A stretch of 52,693 bases of DNA, taken from Pseudomonadota bacterium. Lineage in GTDB: Bacteria > Myxococcota_A > UBA796 > SXON01. The translations under genes were made by a program, and so were the position numbers. This document shows, piece by piece, positions 42,645-50,906 of the stretch (position 1 is the first letter of the stretch; the number at the start of each line of letters is the position of its first letter). The stretch is from contig JAUXTN010000225.1 of NCBI GenBank assembly GCA_030684355.1, positions 1 to 52,693 on the forward strand, given 5' to 3'. The notes below the pieces were generated by a model. It worked only from the letters and a program-made list of their open reading frames with translations. It did no database searches and was not told the DNA's origin.

Positions 42645-43397
42645 CTAGCCGACGACGAAGCCGCCGTCCGCGACCAGGGCCGTGCCGGTGCAGTAGCTCG
42701 CCTCGGGGGAGGCCAGGAAGGTGATGGCGGCGGCGATCTCCTCGTTGGTGCCGTAGCGGCCGAGCGGGACCATGTGGGTGAACCCGTCGTGCACGGCGGC
42801 GGCGGCGCCGGGGGCCGCCTGCTCTTCGATGGACCGCATCATGCGGTTCTCGATGGGGCCGGGGCAGACCGCGTTGACACGCACGCCCGCGGGGCCGTTC
42901 TCGACGGCGGCCGCCTTCACGAGGCCGAGCACCGCGTGCTTGGAGGCGACGTAGGGGCCGAGGCCCGCGGAGCCGACGAGGCCGGCGACGGAGGAGGTGG
43001 CGACGAAGTTGCCGCGGGTCGCCACGAGGTGAGGCATGGCGTGCTTGATCCCAAGCCAGGTGCTGCGGACGTTCACCGCGATCACGCGGTCGAAGTCGGC
43101 CTGCTCGACCTCGACGAGGGGGTGGACGTGGCCCTCGGTCCCGGCGTTCGCGACGTAGATGTCGAGGCCCCCGAGGGTGGTCACGGCGGCGTCGATGAAC
43201 GCGCGGGTGGCGGCCTCGCCGCTGACATCGGCGACGGCGTAGCCGGCCCCGAGCGCCTCGGCGACGGCGGCGACGGCGGGGTCACGGTCGACCAGGAAGA
43301 CGCGGGCGCCCTCCTCGACGAACCGGCGGGCGGTGGCGGCGCCGATGCCGCCGGCGGCTCCGGTGATGAGAGCGCGCTTGTCTTGAAGTCGGTTCAC
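42645..43397 (-). CDS. Short-chain dehydrogenase/reductase (FabG-like)
   Basis: A 250-residue classical SDR. Motifs are TGAAGGIG (12-19), VANAG (82-86), catalytic Ser135/136, Tyr149 and Lys153 (YVASK), and PGPI after the active site. The Asp at the end of the second beta strand (VDRD, about 37-39) suggests NAD preference. The C-terminus CTGTALVADGGFVVG is typical of the family. AGGAG lies upstream of the ATG at 43397. The substrate is unknown. Confidence 0.9.
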   Translation of the reverse strand: MNRLQDKRALITGAAGGIGAATARRFVEEGARVFLVDRDPAVAAVAEALGAGYAVADVSGEAATRAFIDAAVTTLGGLDIYVANAGTEGHVHPLVEVEQADFDRVIAVNVRSTWLGIKHAMPHLVATRGNFVATSSVAGLVGSAGLGPYVASKHAVLGLVKAAAVENGPAGVRVNAVCPGPIENRMMRSIEEQAAPGAAAAVHDGFTHMVPLGRYGTNEEIAAAITFLASPEASYCTGTALVADGGFVVG

Positions 43398-43528
43398 GGG
43401 GGGCTCCTGGGTGAGCGGGGGTTGAGCAAGGGCCGTGCCATCCTATCCGACGTGGATCGACGGAGATCCGTGCGAACCCGCACAGGGCGCGGTGTCGGAT
43501 GGCCCCCATCGGGCGGAACCGCGGGTGC

Positions 43529-43534
43529 TACCAT
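43529..43534 (+). promoter_or_regulatory. TACCAT box before the MopE-like gene
   Basis: TACCAT lies 6 nt before the ATG at 43541, and no ribosome site is seen. The same hexamer precedes the radical SAM gene at 46178 by 9 nt. Confidence 0.35.
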
Positions 43535-43540
43535 GGCCGG

Positions 43541-44977
43541 ATGCTCCCCCTGCTCCTCGTGTCGTCGTTCGCCGCATGTGTGCTGGAAGAACCCGTGGTC
43601 CCAGAGGTCCTGACGGAGGAGGAGCCGCCCTGCGTGGACGAGACCTGGTACCCGGACGCCGACGGGGACGGGTTCGGCGATGCGGCCGGCGCGGTGCTCG
43701 CGTGCGCGGCGCCCGGCGGGTTCCTGGCCGATGCCACGGATTGCGACGACACCCAGGCGGCGGTGAACCCCGCGGCGACCGAGGTGTGCAACGCGACGGA
43801 CGACGATTGCGACGGAGTGGTGGACGAGGACGACGCCGCCGACGCGTCGACCTGGTACGCGGACGCCGACGCGGACGGGTTCGGGGATGCGGCCGCAAGC
43901 GTGCTCGCGTGCGCGGCGCCCGGCGGGTAGCTGGCCGATGCCACGGATTGCGACGACACACGGGTGCAGGACTACCCGGGGGCAGCCGAGCTGTGTGACG
44001 GCCTGCAGAACGATTGCGACACGGTCGGCTGGACGGCCACCGACGAGGAGGGGACCGCCTCGTTCGAGTTCACGGACGGAACCTGGATCGACGTGACGGT
44101 GCCCCTGACAGGAACGAGCACCTCGCCGGCGACGTACGCGGTCGTGGCAGACGGCACCCTCGCGTTCTGCCCGGGGGACTGGTACGTCTCCGTCGATGCG
44201 AGCGCGACAGCGTCGTTCACGATGACAGGCCCGTACGGCGGCGCGTCGACGACGCTCCGCTCGACCGGTCGCATGCTGACGGCGACCGGCGGCGGTGACA
44301 TCGCCATCGACGGGCTCACCTTCGACGGGGCGCGGGAGTCCAGCGCCTCCGGCGGCGCCGTCTACCTGAGCGGCGGCACGCTCACCGTGCGCGACACGAC
44401 GTTCAACGACAACTACGCAAGTGAGGGTGGTGCCATCTATGGCGCGAACGTGACCGCGGACATCGCCGACACGGTCTTCACCGACAACGGCGCGGAGGAC
44501 GGGGGCGGGCTCTACCTGCTCAACGGAGCCGCCGTCCTCGACAACGTCACCTTCGAGGACAACTACGGGTACGGCGTGGGATCGCGCGGCGGCGCCGCGG
44601 CGTTCTCGGGTGGCGACGCCACGGTGCGGGACAGCTTGTTCCAGGACAACACGGCCTGGTACGCCGGTGCGCTCTACACCACCGCGACCGTCGACTTCGT
44701 GGACACCCTGGTGATCAGCAACGCGGCGCTCTCCTACGCGGCCGTGATGGCTTCCACGCTCAACTGCACCGCCACGCCGACGATGGTGGCCGGTTTTGTC
44801 GAGAACGAGTCGACCTACGAGTACCCGGCCGTCCACGCGAGCGTCGTGGTGTCCGACGGGTGTGACTGGGGCGACGGGGCGACCGACAACGCGCCCTTCG
44901 ACCTGTGGCGGCCCCCCACCACCTACAGCTACGGGGACGACGCCACCTTCACCTGCGATGTGACCGCCTGCTACTGA
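43541..44977 (+). pseudogene. MopE-like metal-binding/beta-helix lipoprotein interrupted by TAG
   Basis: The frame encodes 478 codons with one in-frame TAG at 43928-43930. The N-terminus MLPLLLVSSFAAC has a lipobox. Two MopE-type repeats follow (DADGDGFGDAA...ATDCDDT...ATDDDCDG), and then a Ser/Thr/Gly-rich right-handed beta-helix-like domain (SGGAVYLSGGTLTVRDTTFN, ASEGGAIYG, EDGGGLYLL) to the C-terminal Cys. In the first repeat the equivalent of the TAG is Phe (GGFLADATDCDD versus GG-stop-LADATDCDD). The sequence after the stop shows no other damage, so this is a recent nonsense mutation or a base-calling error. If real, only the first 129 residues would be made. Confidence 0.75.
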
Positions 44978-45234
44978 TCCGCGGAGCACGCTCCGGCGAC
45001 ACATCGGCACGTCTCCGGCGCGGGCCAGGCGTACTCCGCCACTCGGTCGCACCCGATCTGGACGACCGCGATCGGCGCGTCCTCGTGGGCACAGTAGACG
45101 GTCTCCGTGCACGCGTTGCCGGTGTAGACGCACTCGTCATCGGTGCTGCACGCGAGGCAGAGGGAGGGGTCCAGATCGCACGCGTTGACGACCGTGGCGG
45201 TGCGGCAGGCGAGGAGCAACCAGAGGAGGGTCAT
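44971..45234 (-). CDS. Cys-rich mini-lipoprotein
   Basis: An 87-residue lipoprotein. MTLLWLLLAC supplies the signal peptide and lipobox. The mature part holds about ten Cys (CDLDPSLCLACSTDDECVY, CTETVYC, CRCVAGAC), implying several disulfides or a bound metal. The ATG overlaps the stop of the upstream TauE/SafE gene (ATGA, 45231-45234), so expression is coupled. It converges with the MopE-like pseudogene by 7 bp. The function is unknown. Confidence 0.75.
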   Translation of the reverse strand: MTLLWLLLACRTATVVNACDLDPSLCLACSTDDECVYTGNACTETVYCAHEDAPIAVVQIGCDRVAEYAWPAPETCRCVAGACSADQ

Positions 45235-45983
45235 CCCACCACCTCCCACGTCATGCGGCCGAGCAGGACCAACACGACGGCGAGGAAGAGGCGGCGCACG
45301 AACGGGGCGCCCTTCTTCAGCGCGAGGCGGCTCCCGACCTGGGAGCCCGCGATGTTGCAGATCGCCATCGGGAGCGCGGTGGCCCACCAGATCTGGCCCG
45401 CCCACGCGAACGCGAGGATGGCCGCGAGGTTCGTGGCGACGTTGACCACCTTCGACGAGGCCGACGCGCCGAGGAAGTCGAGCCCCAGGAGCGCGATGAA
45501 GCCGAAGAGCAGGAAGCTCCCGGTGCCGGGGCCGAAGAAGCCGTCGTAGGCGCCGAGCGCGGCGCCCATGAGGAGCACGCCGGGGACGGAGGCGGGGTGG
45601 GCCTCGCCCGCGACGGCGCCGAACTCCTTGCGCAGGAACGTGAACGCGGCGACGCCGGCGAGGAGCACGACCACGACGGGGCGCATCCACTCGGCGGGCA
45701 GGTGCGAGGCGAGGCGGGCGCCCGCGAAGCTGCCGATGAACGCGGCGACGGCGGCGGGGCCGACGGCGCGCCACGGGATGCGGACGCCGTTGCGGACGTA
45801 CCGGGACAGCGCCGCGGCGGTGCCCATGACGCTCGCGACCTTGTTGGTGCCGAGGAGCGCCGGCACCGGGGCGTCCGGGAACAGAACGAGCAACGCCGGG
45901 AGCTGGATGAGGCCGCCGCCGCCCGCCACGGCGTCGACGAGGCCCGCCAGGAAGGCGGCCGAGCAGGCGAGCGCTAGCAGCAT
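45231..45983 (-). CDS. TauE/SafE (TSUP) family transporter
   Basis: A 250-residue inner membrane protein with about eight hydrophobic helices. The GLVDAVAGGGGLIQLPALL motif near the N-terminus and GFFGPGTGSFLLFGFI in the second half are the duplicated signature of the TSUP family. Members export sulfite, sulfoacetate or related organosulfur anions, and the substrate here is not known. The start is ATG at 45983, with TACACT some 38 nt upstream. It overlaps the downstream mini-lipoprotein start by 4 nt. Confidence 0.88.
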   Translation of the reverse strand: MLLALACSAAFLAGLVDAVAGGGGLIQLPALLVLFPDAPVPALLGTNKVASVMGTAAALSRYVRNGVRIPWRAVGPAAVAAFIGSFAGARLASHLPAEWMRPVVVVLLAGVAAFTFLRKEFGAVAGEAHPASVPGVLLMGAALGAYDGFFGPGTGSFLLFGFIALLGLDFLGASASSKVVNVATNLAAILAFAWAGQIWWATALPMAICNIAGSQVGSRLALKKGAPFVRRLFLAVVLVLLGRMTWEVVG

Positions 45984-46162
45984 GGGGACGACAGGACCGG
46001 GCTCCGGGCGGCGGGAGTGTAGCGTGGGACGGGATGCCGCCGCGCGCCGCGGGCCGGCACGCGCACGCACCGGTTGTGTGGAGCGTGTAGGGCCTGGGGT
46101 GCCCGCCGTAGCCCCGCCCACACACCGCGGCCGCGTGGCCGACCGGTGGCGCGGCCGTGCGG

Positions 46163-46168
46163 TACCAT
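46163..46168 (+). promoter_or_regulatory. TACCAT box before the radical SAM/aminotransferase operon
   Basis: TACCAT lies 9 nt before the ATG at 46178, without a Shine-Dalgarno site in between. It is a candidate -10 element for the two-gene operon. Confidence 0.35.
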
Positions 46169-46177
46169 GCCGACCCC

Positions 46178-46993
46178 ATGTCCCTCTTCTTCGACGCGCT
46201 CGACTCCTTGAAGTCCGTCGAGACGCCGCTCCGGCGCTGGGTGCTCCCCGATCGCTTCCACCGCGTCGAGATCGAGACGAACAGCCGCTGCAACCGCGGC
46301 TGCCATTATTGCCCGGTCGCGGTCGATCCCCGCCCCGGCCACCAGATGTCCGAGGCGCTGTTCCTCTCCATCGTCGACCAGCTCGCCGCCATGGGCTTCC
46401 GCGGGCGCCTCTCGCCCCACTTCTTCGGCGAGCCCCTGCTCGATCCGCGCCTGCCGCACCTCATGGCGGAAGCGCGCAAGCGGCTCCCGAAGGCGCGCAT
46501 CGTCATCTACACCAACGGGGACGCCCTGACGCCGCAGAAGGCCCACGCCCTGCTCGACGCCGGCGTGAGCCTGTTCGTGGTCACCTTCGAGTCCGCCGAG
46601 TCCGAGGCCTTCCAGAAGACGCGCGCGAGCCTGCCGTGGTGGACCTTCCGGCGGCACTTCCTGGTGCGGCACTTCCAGGACGACGTGAAGGCGCCGTTCA
46701 ACCGGGGTGGCACCGTGCTGTTCGGGGCGAAGGAGCTGCACATGTCGAGCTGCCACGCCCCGTCGAGCACGCTCGTGGTGGACGCGTGGGGGAAGCTGAA
46801 GCTCTGCCCGAACGACTACTACGGCGTCGAGGACTGGGGCGACCTCGGCACGACGAAGCTGGTCGACCTGTGGGATCAGCCGGCGTTCCGGGCGACGCGG
46901 CGCGAGCTGTTGCGCGGCGAGTTCAAGAAGGAGATCTGCCGGACCTGCGTGGGGAAGGTGCCCGTCACGCGGCCGCTCGCCGACCATGGCTAG
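46178..46993 (+). CDS. Radical SAM/SPASM-type protein
   Basis: A 271-residue radical SAM enzyme with the cluster motif C38-x3-C42-x2-C45 (CNRGCHYC). The SAM-binding region reads FFGEPLLDPRL in place of the usual GGEP, a substitution common in SPASM-containing proteins. The second half has Cys in SSCHAP, LKLCPND (a SPASM hallmark) and a terminal CRTCVGK, consistent with an auxiliary 4Fe-4S cluster. The start at 46178 is preferred over 46157 for the TACCAT box and family-like N-terminus. It overlaps the aminotransferase gene by 8 nt. Confidence 0.87.
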   Translation: MSLFFDALDSLKSVETPLRRWVLPDRFHRVEIETNSRCNRGCHYCPVAVDPRPGHQMSEALFLSIVDQLAAMGFRGRLSPHFFGEPLLDPRLPHLMAEARKRLPKARIVIYTNGDALTPQKAHALLDAGVSLFVVTFESAESEAFQKTRASLPWWTFRRHFLVRHFQDDVKAPFNRGGTVLFGAKELHMSSCHAPSSTLVVDAWGKLKLCPNDYYGVEDWGDLGTTKLVDLWDQPAFRATRRELLRGEFKKEICRTCVGKVPVTRPLADHG

Positions 46994-48146
46994 CCTGCTC
47001 AAGCGGCTGGTGCTGCGGCACTACCGTCGCTTCGCTCCCGCGCTCGACCTGGCCGGCGAGGCGTACGCCCACGCGGTCGTCGGCTACGAGGCGTTCGACC
47101 GCCACAACGCCGCGGTCAAGGACGAGCTCTCCGGGGAGCTCTCCCGCGTGCTCGCCGCGCGCTCGACCTTCGAGCTCTGGCGCCTCGGGAAGCGCTGGGA
47201 GACGACGTTCTCGGGCTGGTGCGGGCGGCGGCACGGCATCGGCACGGCGTCGGGCACCGCGGCGCTCCAGATCGCGCTCGCGGCGGCGGGGGTCGGCCCC
47301 GGGGACGAGGTCGTCACCTCCGCGCACACCTTCGTGGCGACCCTCCTCGCGATCCGCAACCTCGGCGCCCGCCCCGTGCTCGTGGATCCCGACCCCTCGG
47401 ACCTGTGCGTGCGCGCGGACGCCGTGCGCGCGGCGATCACCGGCCGGACCCGCGCCATCGTGCCGGTCCACATGCACGGCCACCTCGCGGAGGTCGCGCC
47501 GCTCCTCGGCCTCGGGATCCCCGTGATCGAGGACTGCGCCCAGGCCCACGGCGCCTCGCTCGCCGGGCGCCGTGCCCCGCTCGGGCCCACGGGCTGCTTC
47601 TCGTTCTTCGCGTCCAAGCCGCTCGGCGGGGCCGGGAACGGCGGGATGATCGTCACCGATGACGAGGCGCTCGCCGCCCGCGCCGAGACCGCGCGCGACC
47701 CCGAGGGCGCCGATGCCATCGTGCTCCGCGCGGCCCGCACCCCGTCGTATGCCGACCCGCTGGAGGCGGCCGTGCTCACCGCGCGGCTGCCGCACCTCGA
47801 GGCGTGGCGGCAGGCGCGCGCCGCCAACGCGGCGGCCTACCGGGAGGCGTTCGCGGACCGGGAACCCGTGCTCCCCGCCCCCGGCGTGGAGAGCGCCTGG
47901 TACAGCTTCGTCGTGCGCATCCCCGATCGTGACGCCGTGAAGGCGAGGCTCCTGCGCGCTGGCGTCGAGACGAAGATCGAGTACGCCACGCCGGTGCACC
48001 TCGCGCCGGTGTTCGCCGACGCGGGATGGCGCCACGGCCAGTTCCCGGTGGCGGAGGACGCCGCGGCGCGCGGGCTCTCGTTGCCCGTGCACCCGTTCCT
48101 GACCGCGACGGAGCGTGCACGGGTGATCCGCGCGCTGCGAGGCTGA
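46986..48146 (+). CDS. DegT/DnrJ/EryC1/StrS-family aminotransferase
   Basis: A 386-residue PLP enzyme. Family features are SGTAALQIALAAAGVGPGDE (89-108), TFVATLLAI, the IEDCAQAHG motif (181-189) with Asp183 and the PLP-binding Lys211 in SFFASKPLGG. Such enzymes make amino sugars for lipopolysaccharide, exopolysaccharide or antibiotics. An N-terminal extension of about 75 residues before the SGTAAL motif is unusual and contains hydrophobic segments. The 8-nt overlap with the radical SAM gene implies one operon. The substrate is unknown. Confidence 0.9.
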   Translation: MASLLKRLVLRHYRRFAPALDLAGEAYAHAVVGYEAFDRHNAAVKDELSGELSRVLAARSTFELWRLGKRWETTFSGWCGRRHGIGTASGTAALQIALAAAGVGPGDEVVTSAHTFVATLLAIRNLGARPVLVDPDPSDLCVRADAVRAAITGRTRAIVPVHMHGHLAEVAPLLGLGIPVIEDCAQAHGASLAGRRAPLGPTGCFSFFASKPLGGAGNGGMIVTDDEALAARAETARDPEGADAIVLRAARTPSYADPLEAAVLTARLPHLEAWRQARAANAAAYREAFADREPVLPAPGVESAWYSFVVRIPDRDAVKARLLRAGVETKIEYATPVHLAPVFADAGWRHGQFPVAEDAAARGLSLPVHPFLTATERARVIRALRG

Positions 48147-48164
48147 CCTCGGGGCGCGGACGGG

Positions 48165-48443
48165 CTACTTATTGGCGATCTTCCCGGACTTGATGAGGCA
48201 GGCGTCGCCGTCCTTCACCGTGCAGGAGGTGTCCTTCAGCTTGATCGTGCAGGACGTGGCGCCCGCCGGGATCGAGAGCTTCTTGGTGGTCCCGCCGGCG
48301 ATGGACCAGTCCTCGGTCTTGGAGCCGCACGCCTTGATGAGCGAGTAGCTGTTCGCGTCGCTGTTGGTGATGGACCACTCGGCGAGGGCGACGCCCGGGA
48401 GGGCGACGGTCGAGACGAAGAACGCGACGAGGACACGCTTCAT
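48165..48443 (-). CDS. Small secreted protein
   Basis: A 92-residue protein. The signal peptide MKRVLVAFFVSTVALPGVALA leaves a mature domain of about 70 residues with four Cys, likely beta-rich (EWSITNSDANSYSLIKACGS, SCTIKLKDTSC). Codon use is less GC-rich and Lys is unusually frequent. The start is ATG at 48443 with TACACT 20-30 nt upstream. The family is not recognised. Confidence 0.8.
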   Translation of the reverse strand: MKRVLVAFFVSTVALPGVALAEWSITNSDANSYSLIKACGSKTEDWSIAGGTTKKLSIPAGATSCTIKLKDTSCTVKDGDACLIKSGKIANK

Positions 48444-48635
48444 GAGGGCTTCCGGGGCTCGCCCGAGTGTAGCGCGAGCCCCACGCGGACGTGCGATCTA
48501 TCGACGGTAGACGGCGCGCAACCCCGGGCGGCGACGGGTCCGGTCCACCCGCCGCCACGCGGGACGCGATGCAGGTCGCACCTGCGTTTCAGGGCGTGGC
48601 ACGCCGGATGCAATCGTTGGCGGGGCGAGGTCCAC

Positions 48636-49343
48636 ATGCTCCCTCTCCTCCTCGTCTCCTTCGCCGCCGCGGCCGACTGGCATCACCTCGGCCACTACGA
48701 GGAGCTGCCCCCGGGCGTCGCGGTCTACACCGCCGCCACCCTGGTGAACCTCCGCGGCGACTTCGCCACCGACGCCCCGGTGGTCCGCCGCCTCCCGGTG
48801 GGCACGCGGCTCACCGTGGTCGAGCAGGTCGGCGAGCGCGTCGAGGTGCGTATGGGGGCCATCCGCGGGTGGGTGGCGCGCGAGCTGCTCTCCACCATGG
48901 GCCGCGACGCGGATCTCGACGGCGACGGCATCCCCGAGCGCATCGTGGTGGCGCTCGACGCCCAGGGCAACAACGTCGCGTGGCTGCGCGAGGCGGGTCA
49001 CGTCCAGCAGCTCACGCTCTACCCCGAGGACGGGACCTACCTCGGCGACTGGGCGCTCGTCTCCGCCGACGAGGCCGGCGTCCCGCTCCTGCGCGTGGCG
49101 CTCTCGCGCGAGAGCTGCGGCGCCGAGCCCACGTCCTGGTTGTCGTACCAGGACGGCGTGCTGCGCGAGGCCATCGGGGTGCTGGAGTGGGCGGACGGCG
49201 CGATGGGCGTGAGCGCCGAGGTGACGTTCGGCGCGCCCGGGCAGGCGACCGTTCACCAGGAGGACCGCGACGAGGACGGCGATGTCGTCGCCATCCGGGA
49301 GCGCACGTGCACCCTCGCGGGAGGCGCCTATTCCTGCACCTGA
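48636..49343 (+). CDS. Secreted protein with bacterial SH3-like domain
   Basis: A 235-residue protein with a short signal peptide (MLPLLLVSFAAAA) and an SH3b-like domain at about 28-85 (ATLVNLRGDFATDAPVVRRL, PVGTRLTVVEQVGERVEVR, GWVARELL). The rest is beta-rich and includes DLDGDGIPERIVV, an EF-hand-like FG-GAP loop, and two Cys near the end. GAGGT lies about 7 nt before the ATG. SH3b domains often bind cell-wall peptides, but a role here is inference. Confidence 0.8.
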   Translation: MLPLLLVSFAAAADWHHLGHYEELPPGVAVYTAATLVNLRGDFATDAPVVRRLPVGTRLTVVEQVGERVEVRMGAIRGWVARELLSTMGRDADLDGDGIPERIVVALDAQGNNVAWLREAGHVQQLTLYPEDGTYLGDWALVSADEAGVPLLRVALSRESCGAEPTSWLSYQDGVLREAIGVLEWADGAMGVSAEVTFGAPGQATVHQEDRDEDGDVVAIRERTCTLAGGAYSCT

Positions 49344-49367
49344 GGCGGCGGCGCGCGGGGTTTCGGA

Positions 49368-49373
49368 TAGTCT
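49368..49373 (+). promoter_or_regulatory. TAGTCT box before the TPR gene
   Basis: TAGTCT lies 9 nt before the ATG at 49383 and no Shine-Dalgarno motif is present. It is consistent with a -10 element of a short-leader or leaderless mRNA. Confidence 0.35.
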
Positions 49374-49382
49374 CCCGCCGCG

Positions 49383-50057
49383 ATGAAGACCTGGTTCATC
49401 TACATCCTCGTCTCGCAAGTCACGGGCAGCCCGCTGCTCGGCATCGCCGTGATCGCCGCGCTCTACTTCGGCGGCGGCACCGTCTGGCTCGGGCGCGTCC
49501 CCGATCCGCGCGCGCCGTTCCGCACGTGGTCCCGGATCCGGCAGCTCCGGGCCGAGCTGCACATGAATCCGCACCACACGGACCACCGCACCGAGCTCGG
49601 CGGGCTCCTCGCGACGCGGCGGCCGGCCGAGGCGAAGACCCTGCTCGAAGAGGTCACGCGGCGGCATCCCGACGTGGCGCTGGCCCACCTCTACCTGGGG
49701 CTCGCCCACCTTCGCCTCGGCGAGACCGAGCCGGGCCGCGCCTCCATCGAGCGCGCGCTCGCGCTCCGGAAGGACCTCCGCTTCGGCGAGCCCCTCGTGC
49801 GCCTGGGCGACCACTACCTCGCGAACGGCCAGCCGGGCCCCGCGCTCGCGGCGTTCGAGCGGGCCACGGCGATCCACAGCTCCTACGCGGAGGGGTGGTT
49901 CAAGGCCGGCCGGGCGGCGGCGGCCGCGGGGGACAAGGTCGCGGCGCGGCAGCATTGGGAGGAGGCGCTGGCCTCGACGGCGCACACCCCGGGCTTCAAG
50001 GCGCGCATCGATCGCCCCTGGCGGATCCGGTCGTGGCTGGCGCTGCGGGGGCTCTGA
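49383..50057 (+). CDS. Membrane-anchored TPR protein
   Basis: A 224-residue protein. The N-terminal 35 residues hold one or two hydrophobic helices (LLGIAVIAALYFGGGTVWL), followed by about four tetratricopeptide repeats (HPDVALAHLYLGLAHLRLGE, GEPLVRLGDHYLANGQPGPA, YAEGWFKAGRAAAAAGDKVA). It would serve as a protein-binding scaffold at the membrane. It is 40 bp downstream of the SH3-like gene and may be co-transcribed, although it has its own TAGTCT box. Confidence 0.85.
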   Translation: MKTWFIYILVSQVTGSPLLGIAVIAALYFGGGTVWLGRVPDPRAPFRTWSRIRQLRAELHMNPHHTDHRTELGGLLATRRPAEAKTLLEEVTRRHPDVALAHLYLGLAHLRLGETEPGRASIERALALRKDLRFGEPLVRLGDHYLANGQPGPALAAFERATAIHSSYAEGWFKAGRAAAAAGDKVAARQHWEEALASTAHTPGFKARIDRPWRIRSWLALRGL

Positions 50058-50084
50058 CCCGACTCCCGCGCCGCGAACGGGCGC

Positions 50085-50834
50085 TCACGACGCGAGGTGG
50101 TCGATCTTCGACGGCACCGTGCCGCGCTCGAACACGCGGACCAGCAGCATGGGCGCCTGGATGAAGAACCCGGGCCTCAAAAGGAAGTGGCCGAAGGCGG
50201 TGACCTCGGCGTCCCGCCGGGCGATCGCGGCGGGGTGCTGGGCGATGGGCGTGGCGGCGAGCTCCTCCGCGAAGGCCCAGGCGGCGCCGCGCGCCTTCCG
50301 CATCGAGAAGTTCGCGATGACGTCCTCGGTGCTGCCGATCGCGTGGTCGAACCGGCCCAACAGGGGCCAGATGGCCTCGAGGTCGGCCTTCACGCTGTCG
50401 AGGAGCGAGGCCAGGATCGTGTTGATGTGGTTGAAGTCCTTCTGGAACGACGGCAGCGCCTGCCCCGGGGCGGTCTCCGCCGCGGCGACACCGAGGTCGA
50501 GGTTGATGTGGGCGTTCATCCCGAGGAGGAGGTGCTGGAGCACCAGCGGCGGCCACATGCGCCCGGCCTCGAACGAGAGCTGCCACGCGGCGGTGGACCG
50601 CGCGCCGGCGTCGTGCGCCGCGCAGGCATCGAGGTAGCGGTTGGCGAACACCACGTCCATCCGCTCCATCCGCTCGTCGTCCTCGAACTCCCCGTCCCGG
50701 ACGCCTTGTTGGATCCGCGCCGTGACCCGGCGGTAGAGCGCCGGGAAATAGCCGAGGGACGAGCTCGTGCTCCGGGCGTGGGCGATGCGACGGTCGAGCT
50801 CGGTCAGCACGCCGTCGATGGTGGTGGGACGCAC
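50085..50834 (-). CDS. DUF5995-family protein
   Basis: A 249-residue helical protein. The N-terminal ARSTSSSLGYFPALYRRVT followed by RIQQGVRDGEFEDDERMERM, and VLQHLLLGMNAHINLDLGVA with AAAETAPG, are the conserved blocks of DUF5995 as I recall them. The function is unknown. The start is GTG at 50834 with GGAG 6 nt upstream. It converges with the TPR gene and diverges from the hydrolase gene. Confidence 0.85.
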   Translation of the reverse strand: MRPTTIDGVLTELDRRIAHARSTSSSLGYFPALYRRVTARIQQGVRDGEFEDDERMERMDVVFANRYLDACAAHDAGARSTAAWQLSFEAGRMWPPLVLQHLLLGMNAHINLDLGVAAAETAPGQALPSFQKDFNHINTILASLLDSVKADLEAIWPLLGRFDHAIGSTEDVIANFSMRKARGAAWAFAEELAATPIAQHPAAIARRDAEVTAFGHFLLRPGFFIQAPMLLVRVFERGTVPSKIDHLAS

Positions 50835-50906
50835 AGGAGGCTCCGCTTGGCCGCCCGCCTATCCGCACGTCGGCAGGCTCCGCAATAAGGGCGCAGCGGA
50901 GGGTCC

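Noticed and set aside
43928..43930. TAG read as pyrrolysine or another recoded residue
   Set aside because: The protein family is extracellular and not a methylamine methyltransferase, the equivalent residue in the sister repeat is Phe, and no recoding signal is seen. A nonsense mutation or base error is simpler.
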